Positions 1 through 8,301 are shown, numbered from the stretch's first letter. The stretch is DNA of 64,000 bases from Thermoleophilia bacterium SCSIO 60948 (GCA_021496505.1 CP053031.1:2410001-2474000); one strand, 5' to 3'. The notes: a model not told the origin generated them from the sequence alone. Numbers and translations are program-made.

Positions 1-186
1 GTGGCGAGCAACCCGCCGAGCGCCGGGCTCGAGGCCGCGGCGACTGTCCATGGCTACACGGTCGCCTTCTGGGTCGGGGCGGGCATGTTCCTGCTCGCGG
101 CGACCGCGGTCTTCGTCCTGATCAAGCCGACCCGCGCGCAGATCGAGGCGATCGAGACCGGCGAGGCCGAGCCCGTCCCGGCCTAG
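1..186 (+). CDS. C-terminal end of a drug-exporter (DHA2-type MFS) protein, truncated by window start
   Basis: The last 61 codons of a membrane protein. A hydrophobic stretch (residues about 19-43 of the visible part, GYTVAFWVGAGMFLLAATAV) is followed by a charged cytoplasmic tail with alternating E/I/A residues. This is how 14-TM DHA2 (EmrB/QacA) exporters end: last transmembrane helix, then a short polar tail. The gene starts outside the window, so the reading frame is certain only as a continuation; the GTG at position 1 is not claimed as the real start. A second exporter of the same kind lies 670 bp downstream. The family assignment rests on one helix and is therefore modest. Confidence 0.55.
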   Translation: MASNPPSAGLEAAATVHGYTVAFWVGAGMFLLAATAVFVLIKPTRAQIEAIETGEAEPVPA

Positions 187-236
187 CGCAGGGCGCCGAC
201 CGAACGGCGCCCTCGCATCCGCACCCGCATCCGCAC

Positions 237-289
237 CGAACGACCTGCAGATAGCGATGCATAGTGAGTCGAAATCTGCAGGTCGTTCG
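237..289. repeat. 16-bp perfect inverted repeat (hairpin)
   Basis: Left arm 237-252 (CGAACGACCTGCAGAT) and right arm 274-289 are exact reverse complements, separated by 21 nt. It begins 50 bp after the exporter stop codon and ends 67 bp before the MarR start. It could end transcription of the upstream gene, but no T-run follows either arm. The unusual arm length suggests a bound or processed element rather than a plain terminator. Confidence 0.55.
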
Positions 290-312
290 CCGTCGCGCTT
301 CTCCGTGACCCA

Positions 313-368
313 CAACACATGCATGGTGCATGCATTGTTGGGTACATTTGCTTGCAATGAGCAAGCAA
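313..368 (+). promoter_or_regulatory. Two palindromes over the MarR start: probable autoregulatory operators
   Basis: The distal site (313-340) has CAACA/TGTTG outer arms around two ATGCAT copies, an almost symmetric palindrome. The proximal site (348-368) is a perfect 8-bp inverted repeat, TTGCTTGC and GCAAGCAA, around AATGA. It therefore contains the start codon at 357. MarR regulators typically bind such 16-21-bp palindromes in their own promoter; occupation here would block both transcription and translation of the MarR-exporter operon. Confidence 0.55.
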
Positions 369-860
369 TTTCGATCCGAAGCTGGAGTCACGCCGCTCCT
401 CAACGAGATCCGTGGGATCGGCGCGATCCTGCGTGAGCTGCAGCGCCGCGCCTCGCTCCCTCGCGTCGCCGGCGGCTGGGGAGTGCTCGCCCAACTCGAT
501 CGCTCCGGGCCCTCTCGCGTATCGGCGCTCGCGCGCGAGCTCCACGTCGACGCCTCGGTCGCGAGCCGCCAGCTCGCGGGCCTCGAGGAGGCCGGCTACG
601 TCGAGCGCGAGCGCGACCCCGAGGACGGACGTGCCTGGCTCTATGACCTGACCGGCGAGGGCACCGCCGGGCTCGCCCGCGTGCGCTCGACGCTCTCGGC
701 GGAGCTCGACGCCGCGGTAGAGGACTGGGACGCCGAGGACGTCGAGGTCCTGGTCACCGGACTCGCGCGGCTCAACCGCGACTACCGCCGCGTGATCGGC
801 ATCGGCGCCGACGACGCCGCGACCGACGCCGGCGAGACCACCGAGGAGGTGCCCGCGTGA
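357..860 (+). CDS. MarR-family transcriptional regulator
   Basis: A 167-aa winged-helix repressor of the kind that senses phenolic or drug-like ligands and controls a neighbouring exporter. The core reads GVLAQLDRSGPSRVSALA (helix-turn-helix) followed by VASRQLAGLEEAGYVERERD, the recognition helix and the start of the wing with the DxR motif (DPEDGRAW), all typical of MarR. I chose ATG 357 rather than the in-frame ATG 330, because 330 lies inside the distal palindrome and 357 gives a normal MarR N-terminus. Its stop overlaps the exporter start in a GTGA, so the two are one translationally coupled unit. The MarR fold is clear; the ligand is unknown. Confidence 0.88.
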   Translation: MSKQFRSEAGVTPLLNEIRGIGAILRELQRRASLPRVAGGWGVLAQLDRSGPSRVSALARELHVDASVASRQLAGLEEAGYVERERDPEDGRAWLYDLTGEGTAGLARVRSTLSAELDAAVEDWDAEDVEVLVTGLARLNRDYRRVIGIGADDAATDAGETTEEVPA

Positions 861-2524
861 GCGCGACCGCAGAGACGCGCTCCGAGCACGGTCCCGACCT
901 CTCCCCCGCGGCCGAGTCGAAGATGACCCACCGCGAGATCCTCGAGGCCCTCTCCGGTCTGCTGCTCGGCCTGCTCGTCGCGATCCTCTCCTCGACGATC
1001 GTCACCACCGCGCTGCCCCAGATCGTCCCCGACCTCGGCGGCAGCCAGACCTCCTTCACCTGGATCGTCACCGCGACCCTGCTCGCGATGACCGTCTCCG
1101 TGCCGATCTGGGGCAAGCTCGCGGATCTGACCGACCGCAAGGCGCTCGTCCAGACGGCGCTCGTCATCTACACGGTCGGCTCGATCCTCGCCGGCCTCTC
1201 GCAGTCGGTCGGCTGGCTGATCGGCGCTCGCCTGATCCAGGGCATCGGCGTCGGCGGCCTGATGAGCCTGACGCAGGTGATCCTCTCCGACCTCGTCTCG
1301 CCCCGCGAGCGCGGCCGCTACATGGGCTACCTCGGCGCGACGATGGCGATCGGGACCGTCTGCGGCCCGCTGCTCGGCGGCGTCATCACGGACTCCGCGC
1401 TCGGCTGGCGCGGCTGCTTCTTCGTCGGCCTGCCGATCGCGCTCGCCGCGCTCCTCGTCCTCCAGACGCGCCTCCACCTCCCCGCCCAGGCCAAGCGCCG
1501 CGTCCACATCGACGTCCCCGGCGCACTGCTGCTGTCGGCCGGTGTCTCGCTGCTGCTGATCTGGGTCTCGTTCGCGGGTGACTCGTTCGACTGGGCCTCG
1601 TGGCAGACGGCGGTGATGGTCCCGGGCAGCCTGCTGCTCGTCGCCGCAGCCGTCTTCGCCGAGCGCCGAGCCCCTGAACCGCTCGTCCCGCTCGAGATGT
1701 TCGCCAACCGCACGATCGTCCTCGCCGTGATCGCGAGCGGCGCGGTCGGCGTGGCGCTGTTCGGAACCTCGGTCTTCCTCAGCCAGTACATGCAGCTCTC
1801 GCGCGGCTACAGCCCGACCGCGTCCGGCCTGCTGACGATGCCGATGGCGATCGGGATCCTCGTTTCCTCGACGCTGATCGGACGGCGGATCTCGCGGACC
1901 GGCAACTACAAGCCGTGGATGATCACCGGGACGGTGATGTTGGCCGTGGGCCTCGCGCTGATGGGCACGCTCGACGAGACGACGAACCTGTTCGAGCTCG
2001 GCGGCTTCATGGCGATCATCGGCCTCGGCGTCGGGATGACGATGCAGAACCTCGTGCTCGTCGTCCAGAACACCGTGCCGCGGAACCGCACCGGAGCCGC
2101 GAGCTCGCTCGTCGCGTTCACCAGGACGCTGTTCGGCACGCTCGGCGTTGCCGGGCTCGGGGCGGCGCTCGCGGCGAAGGTCTCGACGTCGATCACAAGC
2201 GGTCTCGCCGAGGCCGGGATCAACGCGCCGGCCGGCGGCTCGGGATCGGTCCCCCAGCTCGACACCCTCCCGGACCCGGTCCGCCAGATCGTCGAGCACG
2301 CCTACGGCGTAGGCACCGCCGGGATCTTCCTGATCGCAGCCCCGCTCGCGCTGATCGCGATCCTCGCGGTGTCCCTCCTACCGCGCGTCGAGCTCGGCAC
2401 GAAGAGCGGGATCGACGAGCTGCGTGAGAAGGAGCGGGCCGAGTTGATGGCGGAGCCAACCATGCCGCCCACGAGCGCCCCGGCCGACCATCACGTTCGG
2501 CCCGTCGCAGCCGCCCCGCGTTAG
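857..2524 (+). CDS. DHA2-family (EmrB/QacA-like) MFS multidrug exporter
   Basis: A 555-aa inner-membrane proton-driven exporter with about 14 hydrophobic segments, the expected size for DHA2. Visible signatures: an N-terminal helix with ATIVTTALPQIVPDLGG-like spacing, motif A-like WGKLADLTDRKALVQ between TM2 and TM3, RLIQGIGVGGLMSLTQ, and motif C-like MGYLGATMAIGTVCGPLLGG in TM5. The GTG start at 857 overlaps the MarR stop (GTGA), so it is co-translated with its probable repressor. The C-terminal 50 residues are polar and proline-rich, hence a cytoplasmic tail. Substrate cannot be told; context suggests a toxic or drug-like compound. Confidence 0.9.
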   Translation: MSATAETRSEHGPDLSPAAESKMTHREILEALSGLLLGLLVAILSSTIVTTALPQIVPDLGGSQTSFTWIVTATLLAMTVSVPIWGKLADLTDRKALVQTALVIYTVGSILAGLSQSVGWLIGARLIQGIGVGGLMSLTQVILSDLVSPRERGRYMGYLGATMAIGTVCGPLLGGVITDSALGWRGCFFVGLPIALAALLVLQTRLHLPAQAKRRVHIDVPGALLLSAGVSLLLIWVSFAGDSFDWASWQTAVMVPGSLLLVAAAVFAERRAPEPLVPLEMFANRTIVLAVIASGAVGVALFGTSVFLSQYMQLSRGYSPTASGLLTMPMAIGILVSSTLIGRRISRTGNYKPWMITGTVMLAVGLALMGTLDETTNLFELGGFMAIIGLGVGMTMQNLVLVVQNTVPRNRTGAASSLVAFTRTLFGTLGVAGLGAALAAKVSTSITSGLAEAGINAPAGGSGSVPQLDTLPDPVRQIVEHAYGVGTAGIFLIAAPLALIAILAVSLLPRVELGTKSGIDELREKERAELMAEPTMPPTSAPADHHVRPVAAAPR

Positions 2525-2540
2525 AGCTGCGCCCGGGCGC

Positions 2541-2918
2541 CTAGCGCGCGATCGCGCCCGTCTGGGCGCGCAGGCAGACGGTCGTCGCCGTGGCCTTGCG
2601 GTCGACGACCGCGTAGTACTTGCCGACCGGGAGGACCGGACCGGCCATGATCTCGTAGCGGCCCTTCGAGTCGGTCTGATCGCTGCCGAGCTCGAAGCGC
2701 TCACCGCCTTCCGGCTTGACGTAGACGGTCACCTTCCGGCCCCGCTCGCATCGCAGGACCTTCGAGCCGACCTTGCCCGTGAACGCGCCCGCCTCGGACG
2801 AGTAGCTGATGTCGATCGACGTGCCGAACTTCTTCTTCGTCGCGCCAATGGCGGACGGGACGAGCAGGATCGCGGCGATCGCGACGACGGCGAGAGAGGC
2901 GAGAAGGCGCTTGGTCAT
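2541..2918 (-). CDS. S2C family copy 1: small secreted two-cysteine protein
   Basis: This 125-aa protein is a good reference for the family. A Sec signal peptide (residues 1-25, ending SAIGA) is followed by a single beta-rich domain. Residue runs conserved in the other copies are TSIDI (strand), FTGKVGSK, then Cys57 in RCERGRKVTVY, TDSKGRYEI, and KYYAVVDRK leading to Cys115. The two Cys could form a disulfide outside the cell. The layout resembles transthyretin-like or carboxypeptidase-regulatory beta-sandwiches, but that is inferred from pattern only. No catalytic motif is visible. It sits 16 bp from the stop of the convergent exporter gene. Confidence 0.8.
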   Translation of the reverse strand: MTKRLLASLAVVAIAAILLVPSAIGATKKKFGTSIDISYSSEAGAFTGKVGSKVLRCERGRKVTVYVKPEGGERFELGSDQTDSKGRYEIMAGPVLPVGKYYAVVDRKATATTVCLRAQTGAIAR

Positions 2919-3029
2919 GCGAGCAGAATACGCCCCCGTTCAACCGCCGCGACCCATCAAGGCGCCACCGGCCGCGACCGCTGAATCGCCCGCGTCCCGA
3001 TGACAGCGCCGCCCGTGCGGCGCCGCCGC

Positions 3030-3206
3030 TCAGTCGCGTCGCCAGTCGCGCACGCTTCGCGGCTGGGCCGCGAGGCGCTGTGCGAGCTCGGTGATGAACT
3101 GCTCGGAGAGCCGGTTCTCCTCGGCTCGGCGCGCTCGCCTCGCCTCGATCCCGTCGTCCTCGGAGCGCTCGCCGAGCCCTGCCGTGTCGTTCTCTGCTGC
3201 CCCCAT
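3030..3206 (-). CDS. Possible small acidic/helical protein (58 aa), unrecognised
   Basis: The ATG at 3206 opens a 58-codon frame rich in charged residues, ending AEENRLSEQFITELAQRLAAQ-type sequence that would form an amphipathic helix. It is the only protein-like content in the 364-bp space between S2C copies 1 and 2. There is no clear Shine-Dalgarno sequence, and high G+C makes chance frames common, so it may not be real. No function is proposed. Confidence 0.35.
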   Translation of the reverse strand: MGAAENDTAGLGERSEDDGIEARRARRAEENRLSEQFITELAQRLAAQPRSVRDWRRD

Positions 3207-3282
3207 GCCACACGGTTCGACCGGCCGGGCGCGCCGCTTTAGCGACCGGACGAATGGGCGATGGGGCGAGAACCCCGCGGGC

Positions 3283-3696
3283 TCAGCGCTCTCCCGCGGG
3301 CGAGATCGACGGCGACCGATCGCCGCCACAGACCGCCCCTCGCACACGCTTGCGCTCGACCTTCGCGTAGTAGCTGTCGAGGATGATCAGATCTCCGAGG
3401 CTGATCGCGTAGCGCCCGCGGCGGTTCGCCCGGCCGCTCGCGACCATGATGTCGTCATCGGGCTGCGTCGTCTCGTTCTCGCGGAAGATCAGGACCCGTC
3501 GGCCTCGCTCGCAGCGTCCGATCCGGGACTCGACCCGCCCCTTGACGACGAACTCCATCGTCGACTGGTCGAACCGAGCGGTGACGGTCGAGGGCGCTCG
3601 GTCGCGGCCTCCGTCGCCGAAGGCGCTGGAAGTCGAGAGCGCCGCAGCCGCCACCACGCACACCGCGAGCTTCAGAAGGCTCCGTCTCATAACCAC
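3283..3696 (-). CDS. S2C family copy 2
   Basis: 137 aa. The signal peptide ends near SSAFG (about residue 27), then STVTARF, VKGRVES, Cys62 in RCERGRRVLIF, NRRGRYAISL, SYYAKVERK and Cys123. The RCERGRR core is almost identical to copies 1 and 13. A longer loop (ENETTQPDDDIM) sits between the first Cys and the TD-G-Y step. Start is ATG 3696 or the ATG two codons later. It lies 72 bp upstream of the xseB stop region, on the same strand but with space for its own terminator or promoter. Confidence 0.78.
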   Translation of the reverse strand: MVMRRSLLKLAVCVVAAAALSTSSAFGDGGRDRAPSTVTARFDQSTMEFVVKGRVESRIGRCERGRRVLIFRENETTQPDDDIMVASGRANRRGRYAISLGDLIILDSYYAKVERKRVRGAVCGGDRSPSISPAGER

Positions 3697-3768
3697 CCCG
3701 ATCGGTTTCGCCCCTCGGGTGAACCTAGGGTCGGCGCGGCGCCGCGGTCAAGCGATCGCCGCCTGGGG

Positions 3769-4026
3769 CTAGCCCTGGTCGAGCTCGCCGACCAGCTCGT
3801 CGAGTCGCAGCTCGCGAAGCTCGCCCGAGACGGCGTCGAGCTCGGACTTGCAGAAACCGATCAGCCCCTTCGCCTCGCGGCAGAGCTCGAGCGTCTCGCG
3901 AAGCTCGGCCTCGCCCGAGTCGAGCCGGGCGATGATCAGCTCGAGCCGCGCCACCGCGGACTCGTAGCTCGGCGCGGCTTCCGCCTCGCCCGGCTGCGGC
4001 GCGTCCGGTTGCGGCGGGTCGGTCAC
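3769..4026 (-). CDS. xseB: Exodeoxyribonuclease VII small subunit
   Basis: An 85-aa helical protein, the normal length of XseB. The diagnostic run is SYESAVARLELIIARLDSGE (residues 20-39), followed by ELRETLELCREAKGLIGFC, which matches the family pattern of a coiled helical hairpin. XseB binds XseA to form the ATP-independent nuclease that degrades single-stranded DNA into oligonucleotides. GTG at 4026 overlaps the xseA stop by 4 nt (GTGA), guaranteeing coupled synthesis. An acidic, proline-rich 18-residue N-terminal extension precedes the conserved part. One Cys pair (49, 59) lies in the helices; its role is unknown. Confidence 0.93.
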   Translation of the reverse strand: MTDPPQPDAPQPGEAEAAPSYESAVARLELIIARLDSGEAELRETLELCREAKGLIGFCKSELDAVSGELRELRLDELVGELDQG

Positions 4027-5396
4027 GACTCCTCCGTCTCGTCGGCTCGCACGCCCACAGCATCGTCGGCGAAGCGGACGTCGAAGCGTCCGGCCCGGCG
4101 CGCCGCCGCAGCGCTGGTCACCGGCTCGCCCTGCGCGGACTCGACGCGCGCGTAGCCGCGCTCGAGCGTGCGCTGCGGATCGTGGGCCCTGACCGCCTGC
4201 TCGAGCCCTCGAAGCCGTGCCCGCTCGACCGTCGCGCCGGCCGCCTGCGTGCCCTTGCGAGATACGACGAGCGCGTGGGTCGCGGCGAGCGACCCGCGCC
4301 GGATGACGCCACGGCCCGCGGAGGCGCGGACCTCGCGCAGCAGCTGGTGCAGCCGCGAGCGCTCGGCGCGGAGCGTTCGCTGAGGCGCTCCCGCGAGCTC
4401 GCCGAGCCGGCGGCCGCGGGTCAGGATCGCGTGCCGCCCGGCGCGGGCCGCGAGTCGGGCGTCGCGGGCGACCCGGGTGCGCTCGGCGGCGACGTCGAGC
4501 GGGACGAGCGCCTCGGCGGCGTGCGTCGGGGTCGAGCACGAGACCGCGGCCACGTCGTCGATCAGCGTCCGGTCGGACTCGTGGCCGACCGCGGCGACCA
4601 CGGGCAGTCGCAGCAGAGCGACCGTCCGGCAGAGCGACTCGTCGCAGAACGCCCACAGGTCGGCGAGACTGCCGCCGCCGCGACAGACGACCGCGACCTC
4701 GACGTCGGAGGCGGCGAGCCCGCGAAGCGCCGAGCCGATCGCGCGCGAGGCTCGGCGGTCCTGCACCGGGGCATCGGCCCAGACGATCGTCCCGCGCCAG
4801 CCACGGCGCTCGAGTCCGGCGAGCAGGTCGGCGCAGGCCGCCGAGTTGCGCGCCGTGACGACGCCGATCCGCTTCGGCAGGCGCGGGCGCCCGAGCAGCT
4901 TCTGGGGCTCGAACAGTCCCTCGGACTCGAGCGTGCGACGCAACCGGGCGAGCTGAGCGAGCAGGTCGCCCTCGCCGGCGAGCCGCATGTGGGTCGCGCG
5001 AAAGGAGAAGCTCGGCGAGGCGTGCGGGCCGCCGGGGTAGAAGTCGGGGCCGCCTCCGACGACGACCTTGACCCCCTCGCCGAGCGCCGCCGGGTCGAGG
5101 TCGAGCTTGTCGAGGTCGGAGTTCCAGATCGAGCACGGAACCGCGCCCATCGTGTCGCGAAGCTCGAAGTAGGCGTTGGCGCGAGCGCGCTTGAACCCCG
5201 TCAGCTCGCCGATCAGCAGGATCCGCGGGCGCTGGCGCAGGAAGTCGCGAAAGCCCATCGACCAGCGACCGACCGGGTACGGGCCCGGCAGGTCCGGATC
5301 GGGCGAGAGCTCGGGGTCGGCCTCCTCGGCGCCGGCGCCGCCGGTCGGCGCGAAGCCGACCTCCTCGGGACCGAACAGCGGTGAGTCTCCGGACAC
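4023..5396 (-). CDS. xseA: Exodeoxyribonuclease VII large subunit
   Basis: 457 aa. The N-terminal OB-fold reads RILLIGELTGFKRARANAYFELRD and binds DNA. The catalytic part has the family strings RIGVVTARNSAACADLL, VVCRGGGSLADLWAFCDE and PVVAAVGHESDRTLIDDVA, whose GGGS, D-W and GHE-D residues mark the nuclease centre. A basic coiled region and the C-terminal RGYARVES segment follow, as in other XseA proteins. The GTG start at 5396 gives a normal length; the frame stays open further upstream, but that part reads like shadow sequence. A 40-residue acidic N-terminal tail precedes the OB-fold. Works with the overlapping xseB in mismatch and recombination repair. Confidence 0.93.
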   Translation of the reverse strand: MSGDSPLFGPEEVGFAPTGGAGAEEADPELSPDPDLPGPYPVGRWSMGFRDFLRQRPRILLIGELTGFKRARANAYFELRDTMGAVPCSIWNSDLDKLDLDPAALGEGVKVVVGGGPDFYPGGPHASPSFSFRATHMRLAGEGDLLAQLARLRRTLESEGLFEPQKLLGRPRLPKRIGVVTARNSAACADLLAGLERRGWRGTIVWADAPVQDRRASRAIGSALRGLAASDVEVAVVCRGGGSLADLWAFCDESLCRTVALLRLPVVAAVGHESDRTLIDDVAAVSCSTPTHAAEALVPLDVAAERTRVARDARLAARAGRHAILTRGRRLGELAGAPQRTLRAERSRLHQLLREVRASAGRGVIRRGSLAATHALVVSRKGTQAAGATVERARLRGLEQAVRAHDPQRTLERGYARVESAQGEPVTSAAAARRAGRFDVRFADDAVGVRADETEES

Positions 5397-5439
5397 GCTC
5401 TGATTGTGGCGCGGCGCGCGGTCGCCGCGGCGCGATCGG

Positions 5440-5826
5440 TTACTCGACCGCCAGGCGCTCCGACTTCGCGCGGGCGCAGGTGTAGCTCCTGCGCTCGCGG
5501 CGATCGACCCGGAGGAAGTAGCGCCGGTTCGGCTTCGGCATGACGCCCGGGAAGGAGACGTTCGGGTCCTCCCTGCTCGTCTTGTCGGTGGCGAGCCGCT
5601 TCGTCTCGCCGGAGCGGATCTCATAGAGGCCGACGCGGCGCCGGACCTCGCACTTGGGCTTGGCCGCCTTGACCGTTCCTTCGAAGGCACCCTCGTAGCG
5701 GATCTCGACCTCGGTTCTGATCGGGTCGGCGGCGCTCGCGAGCGGTGCCACGACCATCGCCGCCACGGCCAGCGAGATCGCGACGAGCACGCCCGGCGCG
5801 AGCCTTCCTGCCAACCGACCCCTCAT
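5440..5826 (-). CDS. S2C family copy 3
   Basis: 128 aa. The signal peptide ends PLASA (about residue 32). The mature part is TEVEIRYEGAFEGTVKA, then Cys in KPKCEVRRRVGLYEI, a modified turn (TSREDPNVSF replaces the usual TD-x-G-x-Y), RRYFLRVDRR and a final Cys in SYTCARAKSE. Loss of the T-D-x-x-G-x-Y motif is the oddity of this copy. It lies between xseA and the desaturase, 43 bp from the xseA start, on the same strand. Confidence 0.78.
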   Translation of the reverse strand: MRGRLAGRLAPGVLVAISLAVAAMVVAPLASAADPIRTEVEIRYEGAFEGTVKAAKPKCEVRRRVGLYEIRSGETKRLATDKTSREDPNVSFPGVMPKPNRRYFLRVDRRERRSYTCARAKSERLAVE

Positions 5827-5872
5827 CCTTCCCTCCAGCGTCCGTCTCGGTACCAGCCGAGTGAACCTACAC

Positions 5873-5905
5873 CCGCTCGCGGGGGTGCCGCCCGCCGGCG
5901 AGCGG
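5873..5905 (-). terminator. Hairpin after the desaturase gene
   Basis: Arms CCGCTCGC (5873-5880) and GCGAGCGG (5898-5905) pair perfectly across 17 nt. It lies 27 bp beyond the desaturase stop (minus strand) and before S2C copy 3. No T-tract follows, which is common for terminators in high-GC actinobacteria. Confidence 0.35.
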
Positions 5906-5931
5906 ACGCTGCTCGCGAACGCCGGCGCGGG

Positions 5932-6960
5932 TCAGGCCGTGACGCTGGCGGGCCGGGCGGCCTGCTTCTGAGCGAGCTCGCGCCAGGTGATCAGGCGACC
6001 GGCGTCCTCGTCGTAGAGCTTGAGGCGAAGTGCCTTGAGCCCGTCCCAGAGACTCAAGACCGGGACCGAGTCGAAGATCTCGAGCTCGTCGTGGCAGGCC
6101 TGGAGCTTGTAGTTCGGGACCCGCGCGCTCAGGTGATGGACGTGATGTAGGCCGATGTTGCCGGTGAAGAACTGGAGCGGCTGAGGGAGCTTGAGATAGG
6201 ACGAGCCCTCGAGCGCGGCGGCGGCGTAGCTCCACTTCTCGCCCGACTCCCAGTAGACGTCCTCGAACTGGTGCTGGACGTAGAACAGCCAGATCCCAGC
6301 GCCGCCGGCGAGGAAGACGAGCGGCGCCTGGACCAGCAGGACGTCGAGCGGTCCGAGCCAGAAGCAGAGGCCGGCGAGGATCGCGACGATCGCGAGGTCG
6401 TTCAGCAGGACGCTGTTTCGCATCCGCGGGCGCATTCGCGGGTTCGTGAACCGCGGCGTGATCGCCATCGCGAAGAACGGGCCGAGCCCGTACATCACGA
6501 GCGGGTTGCGAAACAGCCGGTAGGCGAGCTGCTTCTTCGTCGGCGCCTGGAGGTACTCGCGCACGGTCATCGTCTCGACGTCGCCATGCCCGCGGCGGTC
6601 GAGGTCACCGGCGCTCGAGTGATGGACCGCGTGGGAGTGGCGCCACTCGGTGAACGGCTGCAGGACCATCACACCGAGGACGCGGCCGACCCAGACGTTG
6701 GCCCGCTTCGAGCGGAAGAACGAGCCATGGGCGCAGTCGTGGAACACGATGAAGGTCCGGACCGCGAAACCGGCCGTCGGGAACGCGAGCAGCGCCGTCA
6801 GCCAGTAGCCGATATCGAGCGACAGGTACATCGCGACCCAGCCGAGGAGATACGGCACGACCGAGGTCGCGAGGTCGAGCATGCTGCGGCCGAAGTCCGG
6901 CGTCGTGTAAGGCGCGAGCGCCTCGCGCCACGCGGGATCGATGTGTCCTGTTGAAGACAT
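5932..6960 (-). CDS. Membrane fatty acid desaturase
   Basis: A 342-aa integral-membrane di-iron enzyme that introduces a double bond into acyl chains using O2 and an electron donor. All three histidine boxes are present: HDCAH (74-78), HAVHH (110-114) and HHVHH near residue 279. They are separated by hydrophobic segments as the family requires. The third box followed by LSARVPNYKL is typical of bacterial acyl-lipid delta-12/omega desaturases. ATG 6960 is followed by a soluble N-terminus of about 30 residues. It is flanked by an S2C gene and the helicase without overlap, so probably monocistronic. A role in membrane-fluidity adaptation is inferred; regiospecificity cannot be read. Confidence 0.92.
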   Translation of the reverse strand: MSSTGHIDPAWREALAPYTTPDFGRSMLDLATSVVPYLLGWVAMYLSLDIGYWLTALLAFPTAGFAVRTFIVFHDCAHGSFFRSKRANVWVGRVLGVMVLQPFTEWRHSHAVHHSSAGDLDRRGHGDVETMTVREYLQAPTKKQLAYRLFRNPLVMYGLGPFFAMAITPRFTNPRMRPRMRNSVLLNDLAIVAILAGLCFWLGPLDVLLVQAPLVFLAGGAGIWLFYVQHQFEDVYWESGEKWSYAAAALEGSSYLKLPQPLQFFTGNIGLHHVHHLSARVPNYKLQACHDELEIFDSVPVLSLWDGLKALRLKLYDEDAGRLITWRELAQKQAARPASVTA

Positions 6961-7068
6961 CCTGTTCCCCTAGTCCCCCTTCGCGGTGCCCGGAACCGTG
7001 TTGCGCGGACCGATCACCTTAGACAGCCTCGCGCCGGCCCGGGTCGTTCGAGATCGAAGCGTTCGCCG

Positions 7069-8301
7069 CTAGCGGCGGCTGCCCGACCGGTTCCGGCGCC
7101 GGTTGCGGTTGCGATTGCGATTGCCGCCGCCGCGGTTGCGGGATGCCCCGTTCTGCGCATGCGGACGACCGCCGCGCTCAGCCATCGGGAATCCCGCCGC
7201 GGTGAACTCCTGCTCGAGCGAGAGCTCGCGAACGATCTCCTCGACGTCTGCCGACTCGAGCTCGGAGACGAACGTGACGCCGATCCCGCTGCGACCGGCG
7301 CGAGCGGTGCGCCCGACGCGGTGGACGTAGGCCTGGTGATCGCCGGGCGGATCGAAGTTGATGACCCGCTTGATGTCGCGGACGTCGATCCCACGCGCGG
7401 CGACGTCGGTCGCGACGAGCGCGTCGACCTTCCCGGCCTCGAAGGAGTTCAGCGCGCGCTGGCGCTGGTTCTGCGACTTGTCGCCATGCATCGCGGCGAC
7501 CTTGAGGCCGCGCTTGTCGAGTCGCTTGGCGAGCCGGTCGGCACCGCGCTTCGTGCGCACGAAGACGAGCGTGCGCTCGCCTCGCTCGGCCTCGATCTCG
7601 GCGACGACCGCGTCGAGCTTCTCCTCGTGGGTGACGCCGACGAAGCGGTGCTCGACCTTGCCGATGTCCTCGGGCTCGGGCATGTGCTCGTGGCGGCGCG
7701 GCTCGTATGTGTAGGCCTTGGCGGCCTTGCCGGCCTCGCCGTCGAGCGTCGCCGAGAAGAACATCGTCTGGCGGTCGTCGGGGATCTGGCGGACGATCCG
7801 GTCGACGTCGGGGCGGAAGCCCATGTCGAGCATCCGGTCGGCCTCATCGAGGACGAGGAACTCGACCGCGCGCAGGTCGAACGCGCGGCGCTGGAGCTGG
7901 TCGATCAGGCGACCGGGGGTGGCGACGATCATGTGCGCGCGACGGGCGCGCTTGGCCTGTTCCTCGAGGCCGACACCGCCGTAGACGGCGGCGACACGGA
8001 GGCCGAGCGCCGCGGCGAGCGGGCGCGACTCCTCGACGATCTGGACGGCGAGCTCGCGAGTCGGGCAGAGGACGAGCGCCGACGGGGTGCCCTGGTCCGG
8101 ATCGATCCGGTCGATGACCGGGACGGCGAAGGCGAGCGTCTTGCCCGACCCCGTCGGGGCCTTGGCGAGGACGTCGTGGTCCTCGAGCAGGTCGCCGATG
8201 ACGAGCGACTGGATCGCGAACGGTTCGGTGATCCCGCGCTTGCTCAGGGCGGAAACGAGCTCGGGCGATACGCCGAGCTCGGCGAAGGTGCGTGAAGGCA
8301 T
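7069..8301 (-). CDS. DEAD-box ATP-dependent RNA helicase
   Basis: 410 aa with every helicase motif in order: F-A-I-Q (Q motif), APTGSGKT (I), PTRELAVQ (Ia), TPGRLID (Ib), DEAD (II), FFSATLDG (III), then ATDVAARGID (V) and HRVGRTARAGRSG (VI). The C-terminal 35 residues are an R/N/G-rich basic tail that would add nonspecific RNA binding, as in RhlE/CsdA-type proteins. I chose ATG 8301 because AAGGAG lies 9 nt upstream; the open frame continues further but reads like non-coding sequence. Likely role: unwinding structured RNA in ribosome assembly or cold adaptation. No partner gene is adjacent. Confidence 0.94.
   Translation of the reverse strand: MPSRTFAELGVSPELVSALSKRGITEPFAIQSLVIGDLLEDHDVLAKAPTGSGKTLAFAVPVIDRIDPDQGTPSALVLCPTRELAVQIVEESRPLAAALGLRVAAVYGGVGLEEQAKRARRAHMIVATPGRLIDQLQRRAFDLRAVEFLVLDEADRMLDMGFRPDVDRIVRQIPDDRQTMFFSATLDGEAGKAAKAYTYEPRRHEHMPEPEDIGKVEHRFVGVTHEEKLDAVVAEIEAERGERTLVFVRTKRGADRLAKRLDKRGLKVAAMHGDKSQNQRQRALNSFEAGKVDALVATDVAARGIDVRDIKRVINFDPPGDHQAYVHRVGRTARAGRSGIGVTFVSELESADVEEIVRELSLEQEFTAAGFPMAERGGRPHAQNGASRNRGGGNRNRNRNRRRNRSGSRR

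Noticed and set aside
782-2299. 505-codon open frame on the minus strand opposite the first exporter
   Set aside because: Composition is a run of R, E, D, A and G from reading G+C-rich codons backwards. The plus-strand exporter has membrane segments and family motifs, so this is a shadow.
3091-4155. 354-codon plus-strand frame across S2C copy 2 and xseB
   Set aside because: It crosses two recognised minus-strand genes and their intergenic region, so it cannot be a single conserved gene.
4182-5384. 400-codon plus-strand frame opposite xseA
   Set aside because: It is a mirror frame of a recognised gene, low-complexity and without any domain.
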